A DNA stretch of 15,057 bases from an uncultured Eubacteriales bacterium (GTDB lineage: Bacteria > Bacillota > Clostridia > Christensenellales > Pumilibacteraceae). Position numbers and translations under genes: made by a program. Of the stretch, positions 6,767-13,203 are shown piece after piece. Each line of letters starts with the position of its first letter. The stretch's first letter is position 1. The notes under the pieces are model-generated. The model was given only the letters and a program-made list of their open reading frames with translations, was not told where the DNA came from and made no database searches. The stretch is from assembly GCA_900555875.1 (NCBI GenBank), contig USNB01000010.1, positions 1 to 15,057 on the forward strand. Reading direction: 5' to 3'.

Positions 6767-7213
6767 ATGGAAAAACGCGGTCGTTCAGGGATGGCATTAG
6801 CGATGGCTGCGATCGCGGGACTGCTTGCCGTGTGTATGTTGTTCGGCGCTTGCGGAGAAGAAAATACGCCTCCCGGGCAGGAACCGTCCGATGATATGGC
6901 GGCGGCATATCTCGAGTATGCGCAGAGCAAAGATGAAAGTATTATCGAAGCAGTCATAGTGCAAGTTGCAGGCGAGTTCTCCGGCAATATCGTATTCATG
7001 GGGCGTCTTACGAGCAGCGAGTGGGAAGTCCCCGCCGTTGCCGAAGAATATTATGTAGACGGGATCTTTGTCTGCGGATTGCCACAGCCGAATTACGAGG
7101 TCATGGTCTATACAGCATCCGCAGAGATATCATCTCTCGATGACGCTTACGCCGAAGGACTGATCGCGAAAGCCGACTTGCGCGATATAGCGGCGGCGTT
7201 CCGCGCGGGTTAA
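6767..7213 (+). CDS. Putative lipoprotein of unknown function
   Basis: A 148-residue protein with a lipoprotein-type signal: basic residues at 3-6, a hydrophobic stretch at about 9-27, and a cysteine at 29 in LFGAC, after which the mature chain begins GEEN and a short Pro/Gly/Glu-rich spacer. It is probably anchored to the outer face of the membrane. The mature domain of about 110 residues has alternating strands (VIVQVAGEFSGNIVFMGRL, VDGIFVCGL) and a final helix ending IAAAFRAG. The family is not recognised. The frame is open upstream to 6683, but GAGGAG at 6753-6758, nine bases before the ATG at 6767, and the signal peptide fix the start. A strong terminator follows the stop. No clear promoter precedes it, so it may be read from the kinase operon. 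Confidence 0.8.
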   Translation: MEKRGRSGMALAMAAIAGLLAVCMLFGACGEENTPPGQEPSDDMAAAYLEYAQSKDESIIEAVIVQVAGEFSGNIVFMGRLTSSEWEVPAVAEEYYVDGIFVCGLPQPNYEVMVYTASAEISSLDDAYAEGLIAKADLRDIAAAFRAG

Positions 7214-7227
7214 ATTGACTGAATGTA

Positions 7228-7268
7228 TCGGGCGTATCCCGCTGTGGGATACGCCCGAGATGTTTTTT
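7228..7268 (+). terminator. Strong intrinsic terminator
   Basis: A perfect 13 bp stem (TCGGGCGTATCCC with its complement), a GCTGT loop at 7241-7245, and T6 at 7262-7267. It separates the lipoprotein gene from the importer operon. Confidence 0.9.
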
Positions 7269-7322
7269 CGGATATGCGATGTATAATTATTCGGAAAAAT
7301 GAGCGAAAGCACATAAAAAAGA

Positions 7323-7351
7323 TTGTAAATCCGTGAAAACTATGTTAAAAT
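7323..7351 (+). promoter_or_regulatory. Extended -10 promoter of the amino acid importer operon
   Basis: TTGTAA at 7323-7328 and TAAAAT at 7346-7351, 17 bp apart, with TG at 7343-7344. The transcript leader is about 80 nt. Confidence 0.75.
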
Positions 7352-7397
7352 AACTTCAAACGAACGGAAAAGGGAGTTTTGTTTTTCGTCCGTAAGG

Positions 7398-7414
7398 CGC
7401 GGGAGATTCCCGCG
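7398..7414 (+). other. Hairpin in the importer mRNA leader
   Basis: CGCGGGA at 7398-7404 pairs with TCCCGCG at 7408-7414 (7 bp, 3 nt loop). It ends 10 bases before the AAGGAG ribosome binding site (7425-7430). A weaker imperfect hairpin precedes it at about 7368-7395. No known riboswitch was recognised; the hairpin may simply stabilise the mRNA. Confidence 0.5.
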
Positions 7415-7438
7415 GACTACATTTAAGGAGAAAAAACA

Positions 7439-8284
7439 ATGAAGAAATTTTTAGCTGTTCTTCTGTCTGCATGCCTGCTTGCGGGTTCCGTTGCGGCTCT
7501 TTCGGCATGCGGCGATAATGGCAAAGAGACTCTTACGGTCTATACCAATGCGGCGTTCGCACCGTGGGAGTACGTTGACGAAAACGGCAATGCAGTCGGC
7601 GTCGATATCGATATCGCATATGAGATAGGCGATATACTCGGTTACAACGTGCAGATCCGCGACGTTGATTTCGGTGCTATCTTCACCGGCGTGCAGGGCG
7701 ACGAAATGGCGATAGGTCTTGCGGGTATAACGATCACTCCCGAACGCGAGGAGTCCGGTATATTCTCCATCGAATATGCGACCAGCACTCAGTATGCCAT
7801 AGTCGAAGATTCTGTCGCTGCCGATCGGAGCAATCTCTCCGAGGACGGCAAGCTTCTCGTGACCGCTCTCGAAGGCATGCGCATCGGCACGCAGGAGTCC
7901 ACGACCGGAAGCATTCTTGTCGATGAGGCTATCAACGGCAGCGAGGATGAGGATACCGGAGAGCACATCAAAGGCGATCTCGAGGGTACCGAAACCAGCC
8001 AGATAGATTATGCGAATATAATCCTTGCCGGACAGAACCTCGGCGGACAGATCGATGCGATCGTTATCGACGAGCTTCCCGCGCATTCGGTGGGCGACGA
8101 CATGAACGGCTATACGGTTATCGAGCTGGATGCCGAACCCGAATCGTACGGCATCTATCTCAACAAGAACGCTACCAAGCTCAGAGACGACATCAACGCC
8201 GTTCTTGAAGTTATGATCGACAGCGGAGTTATCGATTATTACATTCTCAAGCACAGCGGCGCGATAATCGGATCGGCTGACTAA
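7439..8284 (+). CDS. Polar amino acid ABC importer, substrate-binding lipoprotein
   Basis: A 281-residue extracellular solute-binding protein of family 3 (type II periplasmic-binding fold), held to the membrane by a lipid. The signal peptide ends in the lipobox LSAC with Cys24. Lobe 1 shows family patterns AAFAPWEYVDENGNAVGVDID and LAGITITPERE; in this family that Thr-Pro-Glu-Arg region contacts the ligand alpha-carboxylate. It delivers a polar or charged amino acid to the permease. The exact substrate cannot be read from the sequence. AAGGAG at 7425-7430 precedes the ATG. It is the first gene of a three-gene operon in the usual binding protein, permease, ATPase order. A hairpin after it may keep its level above that of the next two genes. 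Confidence 0.95.
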   Translation: MKKFLAVLLSACLLAGSVAALSACGDNGKETLTVYTNAAFAPWEYVDENGNAVGVDIDIAYEIGDILGYNVQIRDVDFGAIFTGVQGDEMAIGLAGITITPEREESGIFSIEYATSTQYAIVEDSVAADRSNLSEDGKLLVTALEGMRIGTQESTTGSILVDEAINGSEDEDTGEHIKGDLEGTETSQIDYANIILAGQNLGGQIDAIVIDELPAHSVGDDMNGYTVIELDAEPESYGIYLNKNATKLRDDINAVLEVMIDSGVIDYYILKHSGAIIGSAD

Positions 8285-8309
8285 AAAAATCGGATAATAT
8301 CGCGGATAA

Positions 8310-8362
8310 GCGTCTGTCCGGCTCTGCCGTCTGGCTGCCGGGCAGACGCCGCGGCGATTTTT
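8310..8362 (+). terminator. Leaky terminator-like hairpin between binding-protein and permease genes
   Basis: GCGTCTGTCCGGC at 8310-8322 pairs with GCCGGGCAGACGC at 8337-8349 (13 bp with one G-U pair, 14 nt loop). A T5 run at 8358-8362 starts eight bases after the stem, too far for full termination. Such a hairpin can protect the upstream mRNA end and lower downstream expression. Confidence 0.65.
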
Positions 8363-8371
8363 GGAGGTATA

Positions 8372-9091
8372 ATGGGAGAACAAAGCACTGGTAGAAACGT
8401 TTTCGAACTTCTGTGGGCAGACAGGGGATTATTCGGCAACTCTCTTCTGATCACTCTTGCGATCGCGGCGGCGGCGATAGTTTTCGGCCTCGTGATAGGC
8501 GTCGTGTGCGCTTCCATCCGCGTAGCTCCGAAAACAAATATCGTCATACGCATACTCGATAAGATAGTCGGGCTTTACATAACGATAATACGCGGTACGC
8601 CTACGCTGCTGCAGCTCCTTATTATAGCCAACGTCATAATGCTCCCGATATACGACGCGAGCACGAACCTGCTCGTTCCGATGGTGGCGTTCGGCGTGAA
8701 CAGCGGCGCATATATGGCTGAGATATTCAGGAGCGGGTTCAATTCCGTCGATCGTGGACAGCTTGAGGCGGGACGTTCCCTCGGTCTCAGTTGGCTGTCC
8801 ACGACCACTCACATAATAATACCTCAGGCGGTAAAGACGGTCGTTCCCACGATATTCAACGAGATAATAATACTCGTTAAGGAGACGTCCGTCGTCAGTT
8901 ACATAACGATATTGCTCGGCGGTAATCAGGTGTACGATCTGCTCGGTATCGCGGATAAGCGCGGTCTCAGTACCGGCGAGTATCTTGCGTATCTCATAAC
9001 CGCCGCGCTGATCTATCTCGTGGTCGTGCTCATCCTCACTCTTATTCAGAAACTTATCGAAAGGAGGTTCAGTATCAGTGATCGACGTTAG
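8372..9091 (+). CDS. Polar amino acid ABC importer, permease subunit
   Basis: A 239-residue integral membrane protein of the His/Glu/Gln/Arg permease family. About five hydrophobic helices are visible, the first at about 22-46. The RGTPTLLQL segment near 74 and the cytoplasmic EAA loop (GAYMAEIFRSG followed by GQLEAGRSLGLS), which docks on the ATPase, are both clear. A GGAGG ribosome binding site at 8363-8367 lies only four bases before the ATG, a rather short gap. Its end overlaps the ATPase gene by 14 bases, indicating translational coupling. Only one permease gene is present, so it likely forms a homodimer channel. Confidence 0.95.
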   Translation: MGEQSTGRNVFELLWADRGLFGNSLLITLAIAAAAIVFGLVIGVVCASIRVAPKTNIVIRILDKIVGLYITIIRGTPTLLQLLIIANVIMLPIYDASTNLLVPMVAFGVNSGAYMAEIFRSGFNSVDRGQLEAGRSLGLSWLSTTTHIIIPQAVKTVVPTIFNEIIILVKETSVVSYITILLGGNQVYDLLGIADKRGLSTGEYLAYLITAALIYLVVVLILTLIQKLIERRFSISDRR

Positions 9092-10067
9092 GAATCTGTA
9101 TAAGAATTTCGGTAAGGTCAGGGTGCTCAAGGCAGTGTCCGTACAGATCGAGAAGGGCGAAAAGGTCGCCATAATCGGTCCGTCCGGAAGCGGCAAGAGC
9201 ACGCTGCTGCGCTGTATGAACCTGCTCGAAGAGCCGACCTACGGAGAGGTATGGATAAACGACAAACTTATAACGCCCGTCGACCCGTATCTTCACAGGG
9301 ATATCATCGTAAAGTCCAAGACGTATAAGCGCATGTACGAAGTACGCCGCCGCGCCGTGGACGAAGGTTATATGACCGCGGAAGAGCTTTCGGACGTCAT
9401 TATCTCCGAGATAAAGAAGAACGACTATCTCCGTCGTTTCGAAGGCAGGGAATACTCGGCGGCGATGAAGCGGCTGCGCGATTCATACGGTGAAAACGTA
9501 GACAAGGTGCGCCGCGGCATAGGCATGGTGTTTCAGCATTTCAACCTCTTCAACAACAAGACGGTATTGCAGAACCTCATGCTCGCGCCCACGCTGCTCA
9601 AGCTGGAGGATAAGGAGAAGGCGAGAGCGCGCGCGATGACCATGCTTCGCCGCATAGGGCTGGAGGACAAGGCGCACGTCTATCCGTCCACGCTGTCCGG
9701 CGGGCAGAAACAGCGTATCGCGATCGTGCGCGCGCTGTGCATGAATCCCGAATACATGCTGTTCGACGAGCCTACGAGCGCGCTCGATCCCGAAATGGTG
9801 GGCGAGGTGCTCCAGCTCATGAAAGAACTGGCGGACGACGGCATGACGATGGTCATAGTCACTCACGAGATGGACTTTGCCCGCGAAGTTGCGACGCGCG
9901 TTCTCTTCATGGACGACGGTCGCATAGCGGAAGACGGTCCGCCCGAACAGGTGTTCGGAGCGCCGAAGAACGCCCGCCTCAAAGATTTCCTCTCCAAAGT
10001 GCTTTCCGCGAAAAAAGATCCTGACGGAGCTCCGGGCGGCAAAAAATCGTTAAGCGATGTATCGTAA
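9078..10067 (+). CDS. Polar amino acid ABC importer, ATP-binding subunit with an inserted segment
   Basis: A 329-residue ATPase that powers the importer. It has Walker A GPSGSGKST (34-42), the Q-loop in GMVFQHFNLF (Q153), signature LSGGQ (206-210), Walker B with FDEP (229-232), D-loop SALD (234-237) and the switch histidine H263. GlnQ-type subunits are usually 240-255 residues. The excess here is mainly an insert of about 70 residues between the strand ending TPVD (about 69) and VRRGIGMVFQ (144 onward), rich in charged helix (KTYKRMYEVRRRAVDEGY, SEIKKNDYLRRFEGREY). A lysine-rich tail follows 310. The insert lies between Walker A and the Q-loop. The start is a GTG, set by AAGGAGG at 9061-9067 ten bases upstream; it overlaps the permease gene by 14 bases. 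Confidence 0.95.
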   Translation: MIDVRNLYKNFGKVRVLKAVSVQIEKGEKVAIIGPSGSGKSTLLRCMNLLEEPTYGEVWINDKLITPVDPYLHRDIIVKSKTYKRMYEVRRRAVDEGYMTAEELSDVIISEIKKNDYLRRFEGREYSAAMKRLRDSYGENVDKVRRGIGMVFQHFNLFNNKTVLQNLMLAPTLLKLEDKEKARARAMTMLRRIGLEDKAHVYPSTLSGGQKQRIAIVRALCMNPEYMLFDEPTSALDPEMVGEVLQLMKELADDGMTMVIVTHEMDFAREVATRVLFMDDGRIAEDGPPEQVFGAPKNARLKDFLSKVLSAKKDPDGAPGGKKSLSDVS

Positions 10068-10098
10068 CGGCGGGATAAGAATTTTCATATGATTTGAC

Positions 10099-10126
10099 GG
10101 GGACGCCTTTCGGCGCCCCTTTTTTT
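10099..10126 (+). terminator. Intrinsic terminator of the importer operon
   Basis: GGGG-A-CGCC pairs with GGCGCCCC around a TTTC loop (8 bp with one bulged A), followed directly by T7 at 10120-10126. Confidence 0.9.
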
Positions 10127-10177
10127 GCGGTTTATGCCTCTTTGCGCAAAATGTAAACCGATATTGACAACATAGTA

Positions 10178-10218
10178 AACCAAAAGTGGTTGATTCGTAT
10201 GTCGATTTATCGTATTAT
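10178..10218 (+). promoter_or_regulatory. Promoter with overlapping small inverted repeat
   Basis: TTGATT at 10190-10195 and TATTAT at 10213-10218, 17 bp apart, give a leader of about 85 nt for the gene at 10308. A short inverted repeat AACCA-AAAG-TGGTT (10178-10191) ends within the -35 and could be an operator. Confidence 0.55.
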
Positions 10219-10307
10219 TTTGTCGAAAAGACCGACGGGACGCGCATGGCCCGTGCGGACATGCCGCCGGCGGTCATACCCGGAAAGAACACGCAGGGAG
10301 CGCAAAC

Positions 10308-10745
10308 ATGAAAAGGGATATCTTTCGTCTGTCTTTTTCATACATGCAGAGCAAAAAGCGGAATACGTACGCAAATTTCAATATCGGGTACCTGTCAACA
10401 CGCGACAAGGCGCTGCGTAAGATAGAGGAATACTGTCTGCTCCCGGGGTTCTGCGATCATCCCAAAAGCGGCTTCGACATAAAGAAATATACGGTAGACG
10501 TGCGCGGCGACGAGAACGCGGAAGATCTCGCCGTTTATGCGATATGCGGTGAGTACGACCTGAACGACGAGGTCACCGTTATAGTGGAATATCCGCCCGT
10601 GTGCGGTACGCGCGAGCGCGACGCCAGGTTTGAAAAACTGAAGAGACGGAGAAGGAGCATACGGCGCAACGAGATATTTTATACGGATATGTTCGTCGTG
10701 GATAAGAGCTTCGATTGGAGCGAAGGTTTCTTCTTTTCTCCGTAA
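10308..10745 (+). CDS. Small hypothetical protein, DUF7336-like N-terminal pattern
   Basis: A 145-residue cytoplasmic protein with no signal peptide. Residues 28-64 (YLSTRDKALRKIEEY, then LPGFCDHPKSGF and IKKYTVD) fit a pattern I associate with small DUF7336-type proteins: an S-x-E/D-K-A helix, a LPGF-x-D-x-P turn and a strand. The last residues DWSEGF echo that family's closing W-x-EGF. Between them lies a more acidic strand region and a very basic helix (EKLKRRRRSIRRNE, about 108-122). The assignment is from memory and its function is unknown. AGGGAG at 10295-10300 lies seven bases before the ATG. It appears to be a single-gene unit. No clear terminator follows, and the next gene has its own promoter. 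Confidence 0.75.
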   Translation: MKRDIFRLSFSYMQSKKRNTYANFNIGYLSTRDKALRKIEEYCLLPGFCDHPKSGFDIKKYTVDVRGDENAEDLAVYAICGEYDLNDEVTVIVEYPPVCGTRERDARFEKLKRRRRSIRRNEIFYTDMFVVDKSFDWSEGFFFSP

Positions 10746-10928
10746 GCGGAGAACTTCACGTACAATAATATGCAATATATGTATATGCGGAATGATCGCG
10801 TTGTCCGTTTCGGAACGTTTCTTAAGAACGGAGCGCGCCGTATATCGCCTGAGCGTATAATATGCAAAAAAAACCTTAAAACTCAATTTAAGTTATATAC
10901 ATAGCGCAATCATAAAACACGCAAAATA
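10746..10928. other. AT-rich intergenic region with short palindromes, no gene seen
   Basis: No credible coding frame. It contains the palindrome TTCTTAAGAA (about 10819-10828), an isolated TATAAT at 10856-10861 without a matching -35, and an inverted repeat CTTAAA-ACTCAA-TTTAAG at about 10875-10892. Base composition falls clearly below that of the flanking genes. Confidence 0.5.
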
Positions 10929-10964
10929 ATTTCAATTGATATACAATAATAATTGAAATATAAA
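10929..10964 (+). promoter_or_regulatory. Promoter embedded in a perfect inverted repeat (likely operator)
   Basis: ATTTCAATT at 10929-10937 and AATTGAAAT at 10951-10959 are exact inverted copies 13 bp apart. The promoter for the next gene, TTGATA (10936-10941) and TATAAA (10959-10964) with 17 bp spacing, lies across them. A dimeric regulator binding both arms would block RNA polymerase, so control by the XRE protein encoded next is likely. Confidence 0.7.
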
Positions 10965-10984
10965 GCGATGTTTTGAGGTGTTTT

Positions 10985-11293
10985 ATGGACATACGCAGAC
11001 GCATTGATGAACTGAGGGCACAGCGTGGTTGGACTCGTGCGGAATTTGCGCGCAAAATAGGCATCAGTTATACGGCTTTACGGAATTGGTATAACGAAAA
11101 GGATTTCATGCCGACGCTCAAGACGATCGACGAAATATGTACATTGTTCAATATGACGAGATCGCAGTTGTTTTACGATGCCGATAAGGACAAGACGGAT
11201 GAAGGACTTATGGTATTGAGCGAGCTGTATCTCAATTTGCCCGAAAGCCGAAGGAAAATACTTGTGAACGTAGCGAAAGCGTTGACGGAATGA
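10985..11293 (+). CDS. XRE-family HTH transcriptional regulator
   Basis: A 102-residue DNA-binding protein. Residues 4-60 form a Cro/CI-type helix-turn-helix: RIDELRAQRGWTRAEFARKI is helix 1-2, GISYTALRNWYNEKD the recognition region, and PTLKTIDEICTLFNMTRSQLF the last helices. The remaining 40 residues are helical (LPESRRKILVNVAKALTE) and probably dimerise. The ATG at 10985 follows GAGGTG at 10975-10980; an in-frame TTG at 10973 overlaps that site and is not used. The gene lies just behind the promoter with the 31 bp inverted repeat, which suggests autoregulation. It is followed by a second, membrane-anchored XRE gene and an exported protein gene, which it may also control. Confidence 0.9.
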   Translation: MDIRRRIDELRAQRGWTRAEFARKIGISYTALRNWYNEKDFMPTLKTIDEICTLFNMTRSQLFYDADKDKTDEGLMVLSELYLNLPESRRKILVNVAKALTE

Positions 11294-11404
11294 AGCAGTC
11301 CCGAACCTGATCCCTGCTGCGAACAGATGATATTCGTTCGGCATATCGCACCGTGAGATAACGCTCCGACGCCCGTGTCTCAACGGGGAGCGACATTATT
11401 CGGG

Positions 11405-11951
11405 ATGAGTTCGATAGAGGATAAAATATACAAATTGCGCAAGAGGAGAGGATTGTCGCAGGAGGAATTGGGCAGAGGCTGTCGGAGTGTCCAGACAAAC
11501 GATATCCAAATGGGAGATGGGCAGAGCCGTCCCCGATACGACGAACATCATAGAGTTGAGCCGTTTCTTCGAGGTAGAACTCGGATACTTCATTCTCAAT
11601 GAGGACGAGTGCATCGCGGAAGCGTGCGGCGGATGCGATATGGAAGTCGCGAACCTCGAAGCCGCGGAATGCGATCCGGATGAAAAACCGTCCGTCGGCA
11701 GGCGGCGCGGACCGATCGTGATCGTCCTTGTCTGTCTGGGTATTCTGGCGTGCGCGTTTATCTTCATAACTATATGCCTCGGCATTATGGCGTTTTCTCC
11801 TTCCGATGAAAGAGACGTTGAGACCATTTACTTTTCCGAGCTGAATATTACGACATTCGATTTGTTTATGTTCAGCGGGATCATTGCTTCGATTTTAGTT
11901 ACGTGCGTCGTTATAATCGCAGTGGTTATTGTTGTGCGTAACAAAAAATAA
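11405..11951 (+). pseudogene. Membrane-anchored XRE-family regulator, frameshifted
   Basis: The ATG at 11405 begins a typical HTH (KIYKLRKRRGLSQEELGR), then the frame is lost. The expected continuation GVSRQTISKWEMGRAVPDTT appears one frame later from 11484. One extra base within 11471-11483, for instance in the GG at 11477-11478, explains it; removing it gives a regulator of about 181 residues. After the HTH come a linker with several cysteines (CGGCDME) and two hydrophobic helices (PIVIVLVCLGILACAFIFI and a C-terminal helix from about 11870 ending VRNKK). This is the layout of the common Clostridia XRE-plus-membrane-helix regulators. Without the shift only a truncated HTH, or an HTH-less membrane protein from GTG 11487, would be made. 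The start is weakly supported: GGGGAG at 11385-11390 is 14 bases from the ATG and can pair with CGCTCC at 11362-11367. Confidence 0.8.
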
Positions 11952-11970
11952 TACAATGGAGGAAAGAATC

Positions 11971-12480
11971 ATGACAAAGAAACGTAGTATTACTATAATA
12001 TCCGTAATACTGATCTCTGCCTTATTCGCGATAGGTATGTGGTCTATGAGCAACACGCTGTCCGCTTCCGCTTCTGACGTTACAGACAGTACGTATGACA
12101 TTGAAACCGCAAATATCGATGAAGCGGCGGTTGAGCCTCGTCTGTTTACGACGTTATCGTTGACTATCGGTGCGGGAGACGGTGAAGTCTATGCCCGGGT
12201 CAAGAACGAGTTTACTCTCGGCTTTTCTACGGTCAGAGTTTACGTTCAGCTTTATTCTTCGTATACATATCAGGAGAGCTATACGAACATGACGTTCGAG
12301 AGTCAGACTTATGTAGAAGATCTGAATATTTATGAAACGGTTCGCACGGCATCTCCTACCAACGGAGAGCAGAAATATTGGATGGCACGCGCACGTTATC
12401 GCATCAATTCCGGCGATTGGAAAGATAAAGTCTCAAGCTTGTGGCTTATCGACGGAGACGGCAACGTGCTGGATCAGTAA
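11971..12480 (+). CDS. Exported beta-rich protein of unknown function
   Basis: A 169-residue secreted protein. The signal peptide has basic residues at 3-5, a hydrophobic core at about 7-24, and a likely cut after SASA (residue 34). The mature part has a short acidic leader, then about 110 residues of alternating strands: LFTTLSLTIGAGDGEVYAR, VRVYVQLYSSYTYQ, YWMARARYRI, SSLWLIDGDGNVLDQ. There are no cysteines, anchor or catalytic motif. It looks like a small all-beta secreted domain; the family is not recognised. GGAGG at 11959-11963 precedes the ATG, and the gene starts 19 bases after the membrane-XRE frame ends. The two are probably one transcript and the regulator may sense or control it. 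Two terminators follow. Confidence 0.8.
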   Translation: MTKKRSITIISVILISALFAIGMWSMSNTLSASASDVTDSTYDIETANIDEAAVEPRLFTTLSLTIGAGDGEVYARVKNEFTLGFSTVRVYVQLYSSYTYQESYTNMTFESQTYVEDLNIYETVRTASPTNGEQKYWMARARYRINSGDWKDKVSSLWLIDGDGNVLDQ

Positions 12481-12484
12481 CGGA

Positions 12485-12504
12485 AAGCGACATTAAGCGA
12501 CATT
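12485..12504. repeat. Exact tandem 10 bp duplication
   Basis: AAGCGACATT occurs twice without a gap (12485-12494 and 12495-12504), just after the stop codon of the exported-protein gene. Confidence 0.9.
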
Positions 12505-12516
12505 GTGATAACTATG

Positions 12517-12544
12517 CCGAAGGCTGCCTGCGGGCAGCCTTTGG
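12517..12544 (+). terminator. Hairpin terminator after the exported-protein gene
   Basis: CCGAAGGCTGCC pairs with GGCAGCCTTTGG around a TGCG loop (12 bp with one G-U pair). The T run is short. Confidence 0.7.
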
Positions 12545-12571
12545 CTTTGCCGGAGCGCGGCACGACAGAAG

Positions 12572-12602
12572 CGGGAGAAAGCGTTTTGCTTTCTCCCGTT
12601 TT
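12572..12602 (+). terminator. Second intrinsic terminator
   Basis: A perfect 11 bp stem CGGGAGAAAGC with its complement GCTTTCTCCCG, a GTTTT loop at 12583-12587, then T4 at 12599-12602. It backs up the preceding hairpin and shields the insertion sequence from upstream transcription. Confidence 0.8.
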
Positions 12603-12626
12603 ACGCTGTCGCTTAAGCGCAAACAA

Positions 12627-12645
12627 CCACCACTTAAAGTGGTGG
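12627..12645 (+). repeat. Left-end subterminal hairpin of the insertion sequence
   Basis: CCACCACTT and AAGTGGTGG are exact inverted copies around a single central A, giving a hairpin of the type that TnpA binds at the left end. Confidence 0.75.
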
Positions 12646-12670
12646 AAATAAAGATCTTCAAGATACAAGA

Positions 12671-12741
12671 AAAATCCTCCTGTGGTATACTTGGAGTTGA
12701 GGTTATCAGCCGCAACGAAGAAAAAACCACAGGAGGATTTT
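12671..12741 (+). promoter_or_regulatory. Stem burying the transposase ribosome binding site
   Basis: AAAATCCTCCTGTGGT (12671-12686) is the perfect 16-base complement of ACCACAGGAGGATTTT (12726-12741), which contains the AGGAGGA ribosome binding site and ends at the base before the ATG. A probable extended -10 promoter (TG at 12683-12684, TATACT at 12686-12691) lies in the left arm. Transcripts begun there would lack that arm and be translatable, while read-through transcripts from outside would fold and be silent. Known IS200 members use the same kind of protection; the promoter part is inference. Confidence 0.8.
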
Positions 12742-13196
12742 ATGAATAGTGACATAAGCAGTTTATCACATTCAAAATGGAATTGCAAGTACCACATAGT
12801 GTTTGCCCCGAAATACCGCCGTCAGGAGATATACGGAAAGCTGAAAGCGGATATAGGACAAATACTGAGGAAGCTGTGTGAAGCAAAGAAAGTAGAAATA
12901 ATCGAAGCGAACGCGTGTTCCGATCACATACATATGCTTGTGAAGATACCGCCGAATATAAGTGTGGCGCAATTCATGGGATATCTGAAAGGGAAAAGTA
13001 CGTTGATGATCTTTGACCGACATGCGAATCTGAAGTATAACATTTCTGGTGCCGGGGCTACTACGTGGATACGGTCGGACGGAACGAAGCGAAGATAGCG
13101 GAATACGTGCGAAATCAATTACAGGAAGACATCATGAGTGATCAGATAAGTATGAAAGAGTACTATGACCCGTTCACGGGTGGCAAGAGAGAATAG
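12742..13196 (+). pseudogene. tnpA: IS200/IS605 Y1 transposase TnpA, frameshifted
   Basis: The ATG at 12742 starts a typical IS200 TnpA (SKWNCKYHIVFAPKYRR). The metal-binding HUH motif is SDHIHML, with H62 and H64. After NLKY (residue 99) the frame breaks near 13039-13041. The family sequence HFWCRGYYVDTVGRN resumes in another frame at 13041 and runs to a stop at 13194-13196. The catalytic tyrosine, in AEYVRNQ at codon 13104-13106, lies after the break and is lost from the main frame, which ends at 13098 with a non-family tail. Intact relatives have a few more residues here (Y-G-N-R before H-F-W), so a deletion of about 13 bases fits better than a one-base error. The protein should be inactive. 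Confidence 0.9.
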
Positions 13197-13203
13197 GCAA
13201 AAA

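Noticed and set aside
7368..7414. Riboswitch in the importer mRNA leader
   Set aside because: The leader is only about 80 nt. The two simple hairpins match no known amino acid riboswitch that I recognise, and there is no terminator or ribosome-site-blocking alternative fold.
10190..10420. Open frame of 76 codons overlapping the start of the small hypothetical gene
   Set aside because: It begins at the promoter -35, lacks a ribosome binding site, and is out of frame with the better-supported gene at 10308.
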